Assembly (NCBI RefSeq): GCF_017592475.1
Contig: NZ_JAGFNP010000001.1
Span: forward strand, 299,546 to 363,545
DNA length: 64,000 nucleotides
Direction: 5' to 3'
Source of the DNA: Glycomyces niveus
GTDB taxonomy: Bacteria > Actinomycetota > Actinomycetes > Mycobacteriales > Micromonosporaceae
Positions 7,479 through 16,720 of this stretch are shown here, piece by piece. Positions within the stretch are counted from its first letter, which is position 1. Each line of letters starts with the position of its first letter. Under the pieces are notes generated by a model. The model ran no database searches. It was not told the origin of the DNA and worked only from the letters and a program-made list of their open reading frames with translations. The translations under genes were made by a program, and so were the position numbers.

Positions 7479-9026
7479 TCACCACGAGCAGCTGGTGCCC
7501 TCGGACGTGCGCTCGTGGAAGTACACGGTGATCTGGGCGGTGTAGTCGGCGGTCTCTCCCGCCGTCGGGCTCTGCTGCATCACCGTGCAGTGCGCGGGCT
7601 CGGGGCTGTAGTAGTAGTAGCCGATCGCCGCGACCACGTTCGAGAACCCCGCCTGCGTCAGCTCGTCGCGGGCGTCGAACGTGGACACGCCGGTCACATC
7701 GGGCACCTCGCCGCTGCCCTCCTTCACGGTGTCGTCCCCGCCCGAGTCCTCCTCGCCGCCGCCGGTCTGGCCGCCGTCCTCGGTGCCGTCCCCCGCACCA
7801 TCGCCCTCCGAACCGCCGGTGTCGCCCTCGGCGGCGCTCGACTCGGCTGCGCTCGTCGCGCCCGCCTCAGCGGTAGCGGTGTCGGCACCGGCGGTCGTGC
7901 TCGGCTCCGCCGTCGGGCTCGAAGACGCCCCTGTGGACGAATGGCCCTCCGCGCCTTCGGCGACCCGCCCGTCGCCCGCGAACGGGTTCAGTGCCAGGAC
8001 CGCGATCACGACGGCCACCAATGCGACCGCCGCGCCGACGAGGATCATCCGGCGGCGCCGGCGCGGATCCGGCTGCTCGACCGCCGCAGGCTGCGCGGGC
8101 CGCGTCACCGGAGGCGGGAACGGCGCCCGCGCCGCGGGCGGGGCATCCGCGGTCGTTGCGTCCTTTGAGGACTTCACCGCCGGGGGCGTCTCGACCGGGT
8201 GCTGCCCGGTCGTGGCCGCCCGGGCCGCCGCCGCGAGCACGTCGCCGGACTCCCAGCGGTCCTCAGGGGATTTCAAGAGTGACCGGGAGACGATCCCGGC
8301 GACCTCGGCCGACACGTCGGCCGGCAGCGCGGGCGGCTCGGAGTACAGGTGCCCGTGGATGACCGCCGCCGGGTCCGCCGCGTCGAACGGCGGCGTCCCG
8401 GTCAGGCACTCGTACGCCACGGCCCCCAGCGAGTACAGATCGGACGCGCCCGTGACGCCCTTGTCCCGCAACTGCTCCGGCGAGACGTAAGGCGCCGTGC
8501 CCAGCACCTGGTCGCTCGGGGTGAGCCGCGACCGGTTCTGGAACAGCGAGATCCCGAAGTCCACCACCTTGACCCTGTCCTCGGCGTCGATGAGGATGTT
8601 GCCCGGCTTGATGTCCCGGTGCACGATCCCGCGCCGGTGCGCCGCCGCCAGGGCCTCGGCCGCCTGCGCCATGATCGTCATCGTCCGGGCCGGGTCGAGC
8701 TTCTCCTCCCGGTGCAGCAGCTCCGCCAGCGAGACGCCGTCGACGAGCTCCATCACGAGGAACACGACCGTCCGGTCCCCGTCGGCCTCCTCGCCGAAGT
8801 CGTAGACCTCCACGCACCCCGGGCCCTTCAGGCTCGCCAGGGTCTTCGCCTCCCGCTCGAACCGGTCGCGCGGCCGCTGCGAGCCGTCGAGGCCCGCGTG
8901 CAGGACCTTCACTGCCACCGTGCGGTCGAGCCGCTCGTCCTCGGCCCGCCACACCGAACCCATCCCGCCTGAGGCGATCACGCGGTCGAGTCGGTAGCGG
9001 CCGGCGATGAGCGTTCCGGAGTCCAC
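7479..9026 (-). CDS. Membrane Ser/Thr protein kinase with one PASTA domain
   Basis: 515-residue PknB-type receptor kinase. The kinase domain occupies about residues 10-265: glycine loop ASGGMGSVW, Lys40 in VAVKVL, catalytic HRDIKPGN (136-143), DFG (156-158) and APYVSPEQL in the activation segment. A proline-rich linker, five arginines and one transmembrane helix (327-347) follow, then an acidic Ser/Gly/Glu-rich extracellular linker of ~90 residues. A single PASTA repeat (VPDVTGVSTFDARDELTQAG, ~440-505) contains two cysteines that could form a disulphide. PASTA domains bind peptidoglycan fragments. The start is GTG at 9026, with GAGGA seven bases before. It lacks the usual neighbours (rodA, pbpA, phosphatase). 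Confidence 0.92.
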   Translation of the reverse strand: MDSGTLIAGRYRLDRVIASGGMGSVWRAEDERLDRTVAVKVLHAGLDGSQRPRDRFEREAKTLASLKGPGCVEVYDFGEEADGDRTVVFLVMELVDGVSLAELLHREEKLDPARTMTIMAQAAEALAAAHRRGIVHRDIKPGNILIDAEDRVKVVDFGISLFQNRSRLTPSDQVLGTAPYVSPEQLRDKGVTGASDLYSLGAVAYECLTGTPPFDAADPAAVIHGHLYSEPPALPADVSAEVAGIVSRSLLKSPEDRWESGDVLAAAARAATTGQHPVETPPAVKSSKDATTADAPPAARAPFPPPVTRPAQPAAVEQPDPRRRRRMILVGAAVALVAVVIAVLALNPFAGDGRVAEGAEGHSSTGASSSPTAEPSTTAGADTATAEAGATSAAESSAAEGDTGGSEGDGAGDGTEDGGQTGGGEEDSGGDDTVKEGSGEVPDVTGVSTFDARDELTQAGFSNVVAAIGYYYYSPEPAHCTVMQQSPTAGETADYTAQITVYFHERTSEGTSCSW

Positions 9027-9309
9027 GGGCAGTCCTCGTTCGGGGTGTCGAATCGCGCGACCGCCTGCGGGCCAATAAGGGTCGTGAACCGGCGGCTCGC
9101 GGTGTCGGCGCTGCTGTCGGGCAGGAGGTTCCACTCTAAGACGCGCCCGCCAAGACCCCGCCGCCGCCCGGGCCGTGAAGCGCGACGCCTGGCGGACGTT
9201 CAGGTCCGGGCCGCGCGAAATCCCGTAGGCTGTCAAGCGAACCGGAGCGGCGATCGCGACAGCAAGCGTCACCAGGCGGCCCACAGGCGTGCCGGACGAG
9301 GAGAAGCCA

Positions 9310-10455
9310 ATGACCGAATTCATCGAAGTCCCCAAAGGCCTGGACCGTGTCGTCGTCGCCGACACCGAGATCGGCGACGTCCGCGGCGAAGAGGGCTTCT
9401 ACCACTACCGCCAGTACAACGCGGTGGAGCTCGCGCAGCGGTGCTCGTTCGAGCAGGTCTGGTACCTCATGACCCACGCCGCCCTCCCCACCCGCGACCA
9501 GCTCGCCGAGTTCAAGGACCAGGTCGCGCCCTACCGCACCCTCACCTCCGGGCTCCGCGGGCTCCTGCCGCTCCTCAAGGGCGCCACGCCCCTCGACGGC
9601 CTGCGCACCGCGCTCTCCGCGGCGTGCGCGGCCCGGCCCATGAAGCCCGTCCTCGACATCGACGAGGCCGCCCGCGCCGACGACGCGCTCTTCGCGTGCG
9701 CCGTCACGCCCGCGATCCTCACCGCCATGTGGCGCATCGGCCAGGGCCTCGAACCGCTCGACCCCCGCGAAGACCTCGGGTACGCCGCGAACTACCTGTA
9801 CATGATGACCGGTGAGGTCCCCTCCGAGGCCAACGCGCGCGCCGTAGAGCAGTACCTCATCCTCACGATCGACCACGGCTTCAACGCCTCCACGTTCACC
9901 TCCCGCGTCATCGCCTCCACCGGAGCGGATCTCGGTGCGGCCCTGGTGGGTGCGATCGGCGCGCTCTCCGGCCCGCTGCACGGCGGCGCGCCCGCGCGGG
10001 CCTTGGACGCTTTGGACGCGATCGGCGGCCCCGACAACATCGACGCCTGGATTCGCGGCGAGCTCGAGGCCGGGCGGCGCATCATGGGCTTCGGCCACGC
10101 CGTCTACAAGACCGACGACCCGCGCTCGCTCCACCTGCGCGACGTGGCCGACGGCCTCGACGGCGAGATCGTCGACTTCGCCAAGACCGTCGAGCGCCGC
10201 GTGGTCGAGATCCTCGCCGAGGTCAAACCGGGCCGCAAGCTCTACACGAACGTGGAGTTCTACGCCGGGGTCGTGATGGAGCTCGCGGGCGTGCCGCGCA
10301 CCATGTTCACCCCGACGTTCACGACCAGCCGCGTCGTCGGCTGGAGCGCCAACATCCTCGAGCAGGCCCGCGACTCCAAGATCATCCGCCCGCGCGCCCG
10401 CTACGTCGGCACCCCGCCGCCGCAGCCGGTCCCCGCGGACGGCTTCGCCAGCTGA
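9310..10455 (+). CDS. citA: Citrate synthase (CitA type)
   Basis: 381-residue small-type citrate synthase condensing acetyl-CoA with oxaloacetate at the entry to the TCA and glyoxylate cycles. Both catalytic histidines are present, in SGPLHGGAP (~222) and FGHAVYK (~262). The third catalytic position, Asp in most citrate synthases (NVDFY), reads NVEFYAG here (~314). The C-terminus FTTSRVVGWSANILEQ and RPRARYVG are typical. The start at 9310 has GAGGAG six bases upstream. It could be a second isoform or a 2-methylcitrate synthase, but no prp genes are nearby; the pta-ackA pair follows. Confidence 0.85.
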   Translation: MTEFIEVPKGLDRVVVADTEIGDVRGEEGFYHYRQYNAVELAQRCSFEQVWYLMTHAALPTRDQLAEFKDQVAPYRTLTSGLRGLLPLLKGATPLDGLRTALSAACAARPMKPVLDIDEAARADDALFACAVTPAILTAMWRIGQGLEPLDPREDLGYAANYLYMMTGEVPSEANARAVEQYLILTIDHGFNASTFTSRVIASTGADLGAALVGAIGALSGPLHGGAPARALDALDAIGGPDNIDAWIRGELEAGRRIMGFGHAVYKTDDPRSLHLRDVADGLDGEIVDFAKTVERRVVEILAEVKPGRKLYTNVEFYAGVVMELAGVPRTMFTPTFTTSRVVGWSANILEQARDSKIIRPRARYVGTPPPQPVPADGFAS

Positions 10456-10496
10456 CACGGGCGCCGCGGCCCGAGCGGGCTTCGCGGCCGTTCACG

Positions 10497-10601
10497 CTTT
10501 CAGGTGACACGGCCGCCGGTTCGCGGCGTTCTTGTCGGACCCCCGCGCCATGGTGGGACCTACCTTTCCCCCGGGTGGGTGGGGGATAGGGATGGCAGTC
10601 A
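10497..10601 (+). repeat. Interspersed repeat A (copy 1), ends in a G-quadruplex tract
   Basis: Intergenic segment aligning with 17591-17703: CTTTC, then GTGACACGGC(C)GCCGG, a GC-rich middle ending CCTAC, a C-run, and a G-run GGGTGGGTGGGGGATAGGG (10573-10591), which fits the four-tract quadruplex pattern. It sits between citA and pta, in the 236-base leader of pta. Confidence 0.5.
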
Positions 10602-10691
10602 CGAGAGCGGCGCCGCACGGGCGCAAGCTCACAGGTGAGCCGCCGCGCAGATACGCTGCGCGGCTCGCACGGGATGGATAGCGTTGGAGCC

Positions 10692-12749
10692 GTGGCTCAA
10701 AGTCTCTACCTCGCCAGTCTCGACCCCGGCAGCGGCAAGTCCGCCGTAGCGGTCGGCGTCATGGACCTGCTCACCCGGCGCGCCGGCTCCGTCGCCGTGT
10801 ACCGCCCCATCGTCCGCGACGAGCACACGCTCTCCGGCGACCCCGTCATCACCCTCCTCCGCGACCAGTACCGCCTCCCGAGCCCCTACGAGGCCTCGGT
10901 CGGCGTCACCTACTCCGACGTCCGCTCCGACGCGGACGCCGCCCTCACCTCGATCGTCGAGCGCTACCACGCGCTGGCCGACGCGCACGACGTCGTCCTC
11001 GTCGTCGGCTCCGACTACTCCGATGTGGGCGCTTCGGTCGAGTTCACCTACAACACCCGCGTGGCCGTGAACCTCGCCGCGCCGATGCTCCTCGTGGTCG
11101 CCGGCCACCGCAAGAGCCCCGCCGAGATCGCCGCCGCCCTGCGCTTCGGCACCGCTCAGGCGGAGGCCGACCACGCCACGGTCCTCGGCACCGTCGTCAA
11201 CCGCGTCGACCCGGCGGACGTCGAACTCGTCAAGGCCGCGCACCCCGGCACCGGCGTCATCGCGGAGGACCCGGTCGTCGTGGCGCCCACCGTGGGCGAG
11301 CTCATCGAGGCCGCCGACGCGACCCTCATCTCAGGCGACCCGGACGTCCTCACCCGCACCGTCGGGGACGTCGTCGTCGCGGCGATGACCCTCCCCAATC
11401 TCCTCACCCGCCTCGCCGACGACAAGGCCGTGATCCTCCCCGGCGACCGCTCCGAAGTCCTCCTCGGACTCCTCGCCGCCCACCAGGCCGAAGGCACGCC
11501 GAGCCTCTCCGCGGTGTTCCTCACCGGCGGCATCCGGCCCGAGCCGCAGATCCTCGACATCGTCGCCGGCCTCGACTCGCGCCTGCCGATCGCCCTGGTC
11601 CAGCACGACACGTTCGACATGGCGAACCTCGTCGGCGACACCTCCGGCTCGCTCGCCGCCGGCGGCCAGCGCAAAATCGCCCGCGCCCTCGAGGACTTCG
11701 CGGCCGGTGTGGACGGCGACGACCTGCTCGACCGGCTCGCGCTCGCCAAGCCGACCGTGGTCACCCCGGTCATGTTCGAGCACGCCATGATCGGGCGCGC
11801 CAAGGCCCTCGACAAGCACATCGTGCTGCCCGAGGGCGCCGAGCCGCGCATCCTCAAGGCCGCCGAGATCCTCATGCGCCGCGACGTGGCCCGCCTGACG
11901 CTCCTCGGCGAGGAGTCCGAGATCCGCTCGCAGGCCGGGCAGCTCGGCGTCGACCTCGGCGGCGTCGCGATCCTCAACCCGGGCGACCATGAGATCCGCG
12001 AGCGGTTCGCGAAGGAGTACGCGCAGCTGCGCGCCCACAAGGGCGTCACCGTCGAGCAGGCCTACGACACGGTCGCCGACGTCTCCTACTTCGGCACGAT
12101 GATGGTCCACACCGGCATGGCCGACGGCATGGTCTCGGGCGCGGTCCACACCACCGCCCACACCATCCGGCCGTCCTTCGAGATCATCAAGACCAAACCC
12201 GAAGTCGCCGTGGTCTCCTCGGTGTTCTTCATGTGCCTGGAGGACCGGGTCCTCGTCTACGGCGACTGCGCCGTCAACCCCAACCCCGATGCGGCGCAGC
12301 TGGCCGACATCGCGCTATCCTCTGCTGACACCGCCATCGAGTTCGGCGTGGAACCGCGCGTGGCGATGCTCTCGTACTCCACCGGCACCTCGGGCCACGG
12401 CGAAGCCGTGGACAAGGTCCGGGCGGCCACCGAGATCGTCCGGACCCGCAGGCCCGGACTCCTGGTGGAGGGCCCGATCCAGTACGACGCCGCCGCCGAC
12501 GCCGGCGTCGCGGGCACGAAACTGCCCGACTCGCAAGTGGCCGGGAAGGCCACGGTCTTCATCGTCCCCGACCTGAACACCGGCAACAACCTGTACAAGG
12601 CCGTGCAGCGCTCCGCCGGCGCGATCGCCGTCGGCCCGGTGCTCCAGGGCCTGCGCAAGCCCGTGAACGACCTGTCGCGGGGCGCGACCGTGCCCGACAT
12701 CGTCAACACCGTCGCGCTGACCGCCATCCAGGCGAGCCAGCCCGGCTGA
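10692..12749 (+). CDS. pta: Phosphate acetyltransferase, long form
   Basis: 685-residue enzyme interconverting acetyl-phosphate and acetyl-CoA. It is the long form: a BioD-like P-loop domain at the N-terminus (SLDPGSGKSAVAVG, residues ~8-21), a middle DRTGG-type domain, and the catalytic PTA domain from ~370 to the end, with LPEGAEPRILKAAEILMRR, VSGAVHTTAHT and MLSYSTGTSGHG. The GTG at 10692 matches the usual VAQSLYLASL start, but GGAG lies only two bases before it; ATG at 10674 would add six residues. ackA follows after 29 bases, as one operon. Confidence 0.95.
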   Translation: MAQSLYLASLDPGSGKSAVAVGVMDLLTRRAGSVAVYRPIVRDEHTLSGDPVITLLRDQYRLPSPYEASVGVTYSDVRSDADAALTSIVERYHALADAHDVVLVVGSDYSDVGASVEFTYNTRVAVNLAAPMLLVVAGHRKSPAEIAAALRFGTAQAEADHATVLGTVVNRVDPADVELVKAAHPGTGVIAEDPVVVAPTVGELIEAADATLISGDPDVLTRTVGDVVVAAMTLPNLLTRLADDKAVILPGDRSEVLLGLLAAHQAEGTPSLSAVFLTGGIRPEPQILDIVAGLDSRLPIALVQHDTFDMANLVGDTSGSLAAGGQRKIARALEDFAAGVDGDDLLDRLALAKPTVVTPVMFEHAMIGRAKALDKHIVLPEGAEPRILKAAEILMRRDVARLTLLGEESEIRSQAGQLGVDLGGVAILNPGDHEIRERFAKEYAQLRAHKGVTVEQAYDTVADVSYFGTMMVHTGMADGMVSGAVHTTAHTIRPSFEIIKTKPEVAVVSSVFFMCLEDRVLVYGDCAVNPNPDAAQLADIALSSADTAIEFGVEPRVAMLSYSTGTSGHGEAVDKVRAATEIVRTRRPGLLVEGPIQYDAAADAGVAGTKLPDSQVAGKATVFIVPDLNTGNNLYKAVQRSAGAIAVGPVLQGLRKPVNDLSRGATVPDIVNTVALTAIQASQPG

Positions 12750-12778
12750 GCCCCCGGGGCTCGCGAGAAAGGAACGCC

Positions 12779-13963
12779 ATGAGCGCACCGGTCCTGGTGA
12801 TCAACTCCGGTTCCTCGTCGATCAAGTACCAGCTGATCGACGGCGAGACCCTGGAGGCCTCGACCTCGGGCGTGATCGAGCGCATCGGCCAGGCGGAGTC
12901 GGTCCTCACCCACAGGCACGACGGCGAGAAGCACCAGTCCACCGCGCACCTCGCCGACCACGCGGCCGGGCTCGAGGCCGTGGTCGCCGCGTTCGAGGCG
13001 CACGGGACCCCGCTCTCGCGCGCCGGGCTCATCGCGGTCGCGCACCGCGTCGTGCACGGCGGCGAGCGGTTCGTGCAGCCGGTCGTCGTCGACGACGAGG
13101 TCGAGCAGGCCATCGAGGACCTCGCCGCACTCGCACCGCTTCACAACCCGGCCAACCTCGAGGGCATCCGGGTGGCGCGCAAGCTCTTCCCGAAGCTCCC
13201 GCAGGTCGCCGTGTTCGACACCGCGTTCCACGCCACCGTGCCCGAGCGGGCCCACCTGTACGCCGTGCCGGGCGCCTGGCGCGAGGAGCACGGCGTGCGC
13301 CGTTACGGCTTCCACGGCACCTCCCACGCTTACGTCTCCCGCAAGGCCGCCGAGCTGCTCGGCAAGAGCCCCAAGGAGGTCAACGTGATCGTCGCCCACC
13401 TGGGCAACGGCGCGTCGGTCACCGCCGTCGAGCGCGGCCGCTCGATCGACACCTCCATGGGGCTCACGCCGCTCGAAGGGCTCGTCATGGGCACCCGCTC
13501 GGGCGACATCGACCCGGCGATCGTGTTCCACATGCACCGCCAGACCGGGGCCTCGTTCGAGGACCTGGACGCGGCGCTCAACAAGGAGTCGGGGATGCTC
13601 GCCCTGACCGGCCAGATCGACATGCGCGCGGTCGAGGCCGCCGCCGCGTCCGGCGACCGGGCCGCGCAGATCGGCCTCGAGATCTACTGCTACCGCATCC
13701 GCAAGTACATCGGCTCGTACATCGCCGCGCTCGGCGGCGCCGACGCGATCGCGTTCACCGCCGGCGTCGGCGAGAACAGCGCCGAAGTGCGCGCCGGCGC
13801 GCTCGGGTCGCTCGTCGCCCTCGGCGTGCACCTCGACGAGGCCGCGAACGCCGCGGGCGGGCCGGTCATCTCCACCCCGCAGTCGCCGATCACGGTCATG
13901 GTCGTCCCCACCAACGAGGAGGGCGAGATCGCCTCCCAGACGGCGGCGCTCCTGCGCTCCTAG
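12779..13963 (+). CDS. ackA: Acetate kinase
   Basis: 394-residue cytoplasmic kinase converting acetyl-phosphate plus ADP to acetate plus ATP, reversibly. The family motifs are all present: VLVINSGSSSIKYQLI at the N-terminus, catalytic region HRVVHGGERF, VFDTAFHATVP, YGFHGTSHAYVS and LGNGASVTAV. AAAGGA precedes the ATG by five bases. It is cotranscribed with pta, and with phosphoketolase elsewhere in the window it completes a sugar-phosphate-to-acetate route; in reverse it would activate acetate for the glyoxylate shunt at 31.6-34.6 kb. Confidence 0.97.
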   Translation: MSAPVLVINSGSSSIKYQLIDGETLEASTSGVIERIGQAESVLTHRHDGEKHQSTAHLADHAAGLEAVVAAFEAHGTPLSRAGLIAVAHRVVHGGERFVQPVVVDDEVEQAIEDLAALAPLHNPANLEGIRVARKLFPKLPQVAVFDTAFHATVPERAHLYAVPGAWREEHGVRRYGFHGTSHAYVSRKAAELLGKSPKEVNVIVAHLGNGASVTAVERGRSIDTSMGLTPLEGLVMGTRSGDIDPAIVFHMHRQTGASFEDLDAALNKESGMLALTGQIDMRAVEAAAASGDRAAQIGLEIYCYRIRKYIGSYIAALGGADAIAFTAGVGENSAEVRAGALGSLVALGVHLDEAANAAGGPVISTPQSPITVMVVPTNEEGEIASQTAALLRS

Positions 13964-13978
13964 CGCTCACCACCTGCG

Positions 13979-14004
13979 GCCGCGCCCCGGTTTCGGGGCG
14001 CGGC
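13979..14004 (+). terminator. Terminator of pta-ackA
   Basis: GCCGCGCCCC pairs with GGGGCGCGGC around GGTTTC, and TCTGTGTTTT follows. It is 15 bases after the ackA stop. Confidence 0.85.
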
Positions 14005-14088
14005 TCTGTGTTTTCCGCGAACTTCGACACGCTTAGTGTGCCTATGATCACTTTCGGAAATCGGAAGTCCGAGAGAGGGGCCCGCACC

Positions 14089-14544
14089 ATGAGAGTCGTC
14101 TACCGCGTCCTCGCGTACATCATCGCCGCCGAGGTCGCGCTCCAGGCCGCGTTCATGGCCTACGCCATCGCCGGGCTCGGCATCTGGGTCGAAGACGGCG
14201 GCGTCCTCGACGCGGCGGTCCTCGAGAGCGAAGAGCCGCCGTTCGACGAGGCGATCGGCTTCATGCTCCACGGCATCAACGGCATGATGGTCGTCCCGGC
14301 CCTCGCCCTGATCCTGCTCATCATCTCGTTCTTCGCCAAGATCAAACGCGGCGTCCTTTTCGCGCTCCTCCTCCTCGGCTGGGTCGTCGTCCAGATCTTC
14401 CTCGGCCTCTGGGGCCACGAGGCCGCGATCTTCGGCCTGCTCCACGGCCTCGTCGCGTTCGCCGTCTACGGCACCGCCTTCATGGCCGGCTTCCGCGCGA
14501 AGAAGCCCGCACCCGAAGCCGCGGTCGGGAATGAGCCTTTCTAG
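14089..14544 (+). CDS. Four-helix membrane protein coupled to multicopper oxidase
   Basis: 151 residues with hydrophobic segments at about 5-28, 63-83, 90-110 and 116-138. The segment between helices 1 and 2 (EDGGVLDAAVLESEEPPFDEA) is acidic and probably outside the cell. Histidines in GFMLHGIN, WGHEA and LLHGLV lie at membrane edges. The ATG at 14089 is preceded by GAGAGGGG. The gene overlaps the multicopper oxidase start by 14 bases, so it may assist copper delivery or anchor the oxidase; this is inferred from coupling only. Confidence 0.75.
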   Translation: MRVVYRVLAYIIAAEVALQAAFMAYAIAGLGIWVEDGGVLDAAVLESEEPPFDEAIGFMLHGINGMMVVPALALILLIISFFAKIKRGVLFALLLLGWVVVQIFLGLWGHEAAIFGLLHGLVAFAVYGTAFMAGFRAKKPAPEAAVGNEPF

Positions 14545-15985
14545 GAGGGCCAAGACCCTCACCGCCCTCGCCGCCACGGCGATCGTCCTCGCGCCGGTCG
14601 CCTGGATCTGGCAGGCCAGTCTCCTGCCGGAGTCCTACTCCATCGCCGACATGGGCCGCCACGACCACGGCGGCCACACCGGCACGGACGACGCGTCCAC
14701 CGTCCCGGTGGACGCGCTCACCGTGCCCGACGACCGCGAAGCCGACGTGCGCGCCACCCTCACCGCCGCCCGCGGCACCATCACGCTCGACTCCGGGCGC
14801 ACCGTCGACGGCTACACCCTCAACGGCACCTCGCCCGGCCCCGAGATCCGCGCCGAGCAGGGCCAGCTCGTCGAAGTCGTCCTTGAGAACTCGAACGTCG
14901 ACGAGGGCGTGACCCTCCACTGGCACGGCGTCGACGTCCCCGGCGCCATGGACGGCGCCGCCGGGGTCACCCAGGACGCCGTCGCGCCCGGCGACGACTT
15001 CGTCTACCGCTTCATCGCCGACCAGGTCGGCACCTTCTGGTACCACTCGCACCAGGTCTCCCACGAGCAGGTCTTCGGCGGCCTCCTCGGCCCCCTCGTC
15101 GTCACCCCCGCGGAAGGCGCAGCGGCGGCCGATGTGGACGTGGTGGTGCTGGCGCACCTCTACGACGGCCGCCGCACCGTCAACGGCCGCGACGGCACCG
15201 ACCATGTGGACGCCCCGGCGGGCAGCACCGTCCGCGTGCGGGTGGTCAACACCGACTTCGGGGTCATGCCGGTGTGGGTGGACGGCGCGCCGTTCCGCGT
15301 CGCCGCCGTCGACGGCACCGAACTCCATGAGCCCCAACAGGTCGAGGACGTCGCCGTCGAAGTGCCCGCCGGGGGCCGGGGCGACCTCGAGTTCACCGTG
15401 CCGCCCGGCGGCGGCGTCCGCGTCAACCTCAGCGCCTCCACGGCCCTCCTCGTCGGCGACGCCCCCGTCGAAGCCTCCATCCCGCCGACCGAGACCCTCG
15501 ACTTGCTCCACTATGGAACATCCGCGCCGATCGGATTCGACCCCGGCGACGCCGACCGCGAATTCGAGTTCGGTATCGACCGCCGCCCCGGATTCCTCGA
15601 CGGCAAGCCGGGTTTCTGGTGGACCGTGAACGGCGAACTCGTCCCCGAGGTGCCGATGTTCACCGTCGCGTACGGCGACATCGTGACGATGCGGATCGCC
15701 AACGACAGCGGCGAGGCCCACCCGATGCACCTGCACGGCCACCACGCGGTCGTCCTCTCCCGCGACGGGGTCGCCGCGACCGGCAGCCCCTGGTGGGTCG
15801 ACTCGCTCGAAGTGCGCGACGGCGAGGTCTACGAGATCGCGTTCGCCGCCGACAATCCCGGCATCTGGATGGACCACTGCCACAACCTGCCGCACGCGGC
15901 CGAGGGCCTGGTCGCGCATCTGGCGTACGAAGGGGTGAGCGAGCCGTTCCTCATCGGCGGTCCCGCCGGCAACCGTCCCGAGTAG
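14531..15985 (+). CDS. Exported multicopper oxidase
   Basis: 484-residue laccase-like oxidase coupling one-electron oxidation of a substrate (phenols, Cu(I) or Fe(II)) to reduction of O2 to water. An N-terminal hydrophobic segment (RRAKTLTALAATAIVLAPVAW) anchors or exports it. Copper ligands are complete: HWHG and HSHQ in the first cupredoxin domain, HPMHLHGH and HCHNLPHAAEGL in the last. The residue at the axial type-1 position is Leu, a high-potential arrangement. A histidine-rich stretch GRHDHGGH lies near the N-terminus. It is translationally coupled to the upstream four-helix protein. Confidence 0.92.
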   Translation: MSLSRRAKTLTALAATAIVLAPVAWIWQASLLPESYSIADMGRHDHGGHTGTDDASTVPVDALTVPDDREADVRATLTAARGTITLDSGRTVDGYTLNGTSPGPEIRAEQGQLVEVVLENSNVDEGVTLHWHGVDVPGAMDGAAGVTQDAVAPGDDFVYRFIADQVGTFWYHSHQVSHEQVFGGLLGPLVVTPAEGAAAADVDVVVLAHLYDGRRTVNGRDGTDHVDAPAGSTVRVRVVNTDFGVMPVWVDGAPFRVAAVDGTELHEPQQVEDVAVEVPAGGRGDLEFTVPPGGGVRVNLSASTALLVGDAPVEASIPPTETLDLLHYGTSAPIGFDPGDADREFEFGIDRRPGFLDGKPGFWWTVNGELVPEVPMFTVAYGDIVTMRIANDSGEAHPMHLHGHHAVVLSRDGVAATGSPWWVDSLEVRDGEVYEIAFAADNPGIWMDHCHNLPHAAEGLVAHLAYEGVSEPFLIGGPAGNRPE

Positions 15986-15996
15986 GCGGAGGGGAC

Positions 15997-16038
15997 GCGG
16001 AAGGGGCGGCCCGGGTCTCCCCGGACCGCCCCTTCCGC
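15997..16038. terminator. Bidirectional hairpin between oxidase and SsgA-like gene
   Basis: An 18-base arm starting GCGGAAGGGGCGG pairs, with one mismatch, with an arm ending CCGCCCCTTCCGC. It separates two convergent genes. Confidence 0.7.
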
Positions 16039-16066
16039 TCGCTGGTAAGGCAGGTCGGCGCGGTCG

Positions 16067-16501
16067 TCAGACCCCGCCGGCCAGGAGCTTGATGAGGGTC
16101 GAGTCCATGTCGACGTAGCCGGACTCGCGGCCGCGCGGCACCAGGCTGTAGGCCCGGCGGAGGAAGCGCTGCACGACGCCGCGGTTGATCTCGAAGAGGG
16201 CGTTCCCGTCCGGGGACGAGAGTGCCAGCGCGACCGATTCGCCGCGCGGGGTGGTCCAGGGCCACACCCTGACGTCGCCGATGCCCGTGGGCTCCTCCAG
16301 CCCCTTCGCGAGGAGCTCTCGCGAGAAGGACCAGGCCACCTGGTCGGCGTCGGTGCCGTCGGGGTGGAACATGACGCAGACGGCGTAGGGATCGTCCGGG
16401 TCGTAGCGCAGGCTCGCGCGCACACTCACCGTCGCGAAGTCGGGCGCGACGAGCCGCATGGTGGTGCCGATATCGACTGTCGCCGATCGTGCCATGCTCA
16501 T
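16067..16501 (-). CDS. SsgA/SsgB-family sporulation and cell-division regulator
   Basis: 144-residue protein of a family found only in morphologically complex actinomycetes, where members recruit FtsZ to sporulation septa or guide wall remodelling. It matches along its length: SLRYDPDDPYAVCVMFHPDG, SFSRELLAKGLEEPTGIGDV, VWPWTTPRGESVALALSSPD and DMDSTLIKLLAGG. The ATG at 16501 has a G-run seven bases upstream. Which paralogue it is (SsgB versus SsgA/C-G) cannot be told. A 400-base regulatory region with two palindromes lies upstream. Confidence 0.93.
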   Translation of the reverse strand: MSMARSATVDIGTTMRLVAPDFATVSVRASLRYDPDDPYAVCVMFHPDGTDADQVAWSFSRELLAKGLEEPTGIGDVRVWPWTTPRGESVALALSSPDGNALFEINRGVVQRFLRRAYSLVPRGRESGYVDMDSTLIKLLAGGV

Positions 16502-16720
16502 AGCGTTACCCCCCAGTGTGCGACCGGCTCCCCCCGAAGCCGGTCGTCATTCCAATCCGCGACCGCACCGGAGGTCCGGAACTTCGGTCGCGAACAAGTC
16601 GTGATTCAGGTCTATCATTCAAGCCGTTGCGCCGTACGACGATCCGCAAGACCGAGACCGGCGCGTTCCCCTGATAAGGGGGCAAATTCTGACAAAAGAC
16701 CACGGTCAATCAGCGTTCCA

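Noticed and set aside
7681-8490. Ser/Pro-rich plus-strand frame opposite the kinase
   Set aside because: It mirrors the kinase's acidic linker and catalytic domain; no independent signal or start site.
10382-10618. Short minus-strand frame between citA and pta
   Set aside because: It covers the end of citA and repeat A, has no ribosome site, and the product is Arg-rich low complexity.
12257-13831. 524-codon minus-strand frame opposite pta and ackA
   Set aside because: Both pta and ackA match their families fully, and the antisense frame has no motif or ribosome site.
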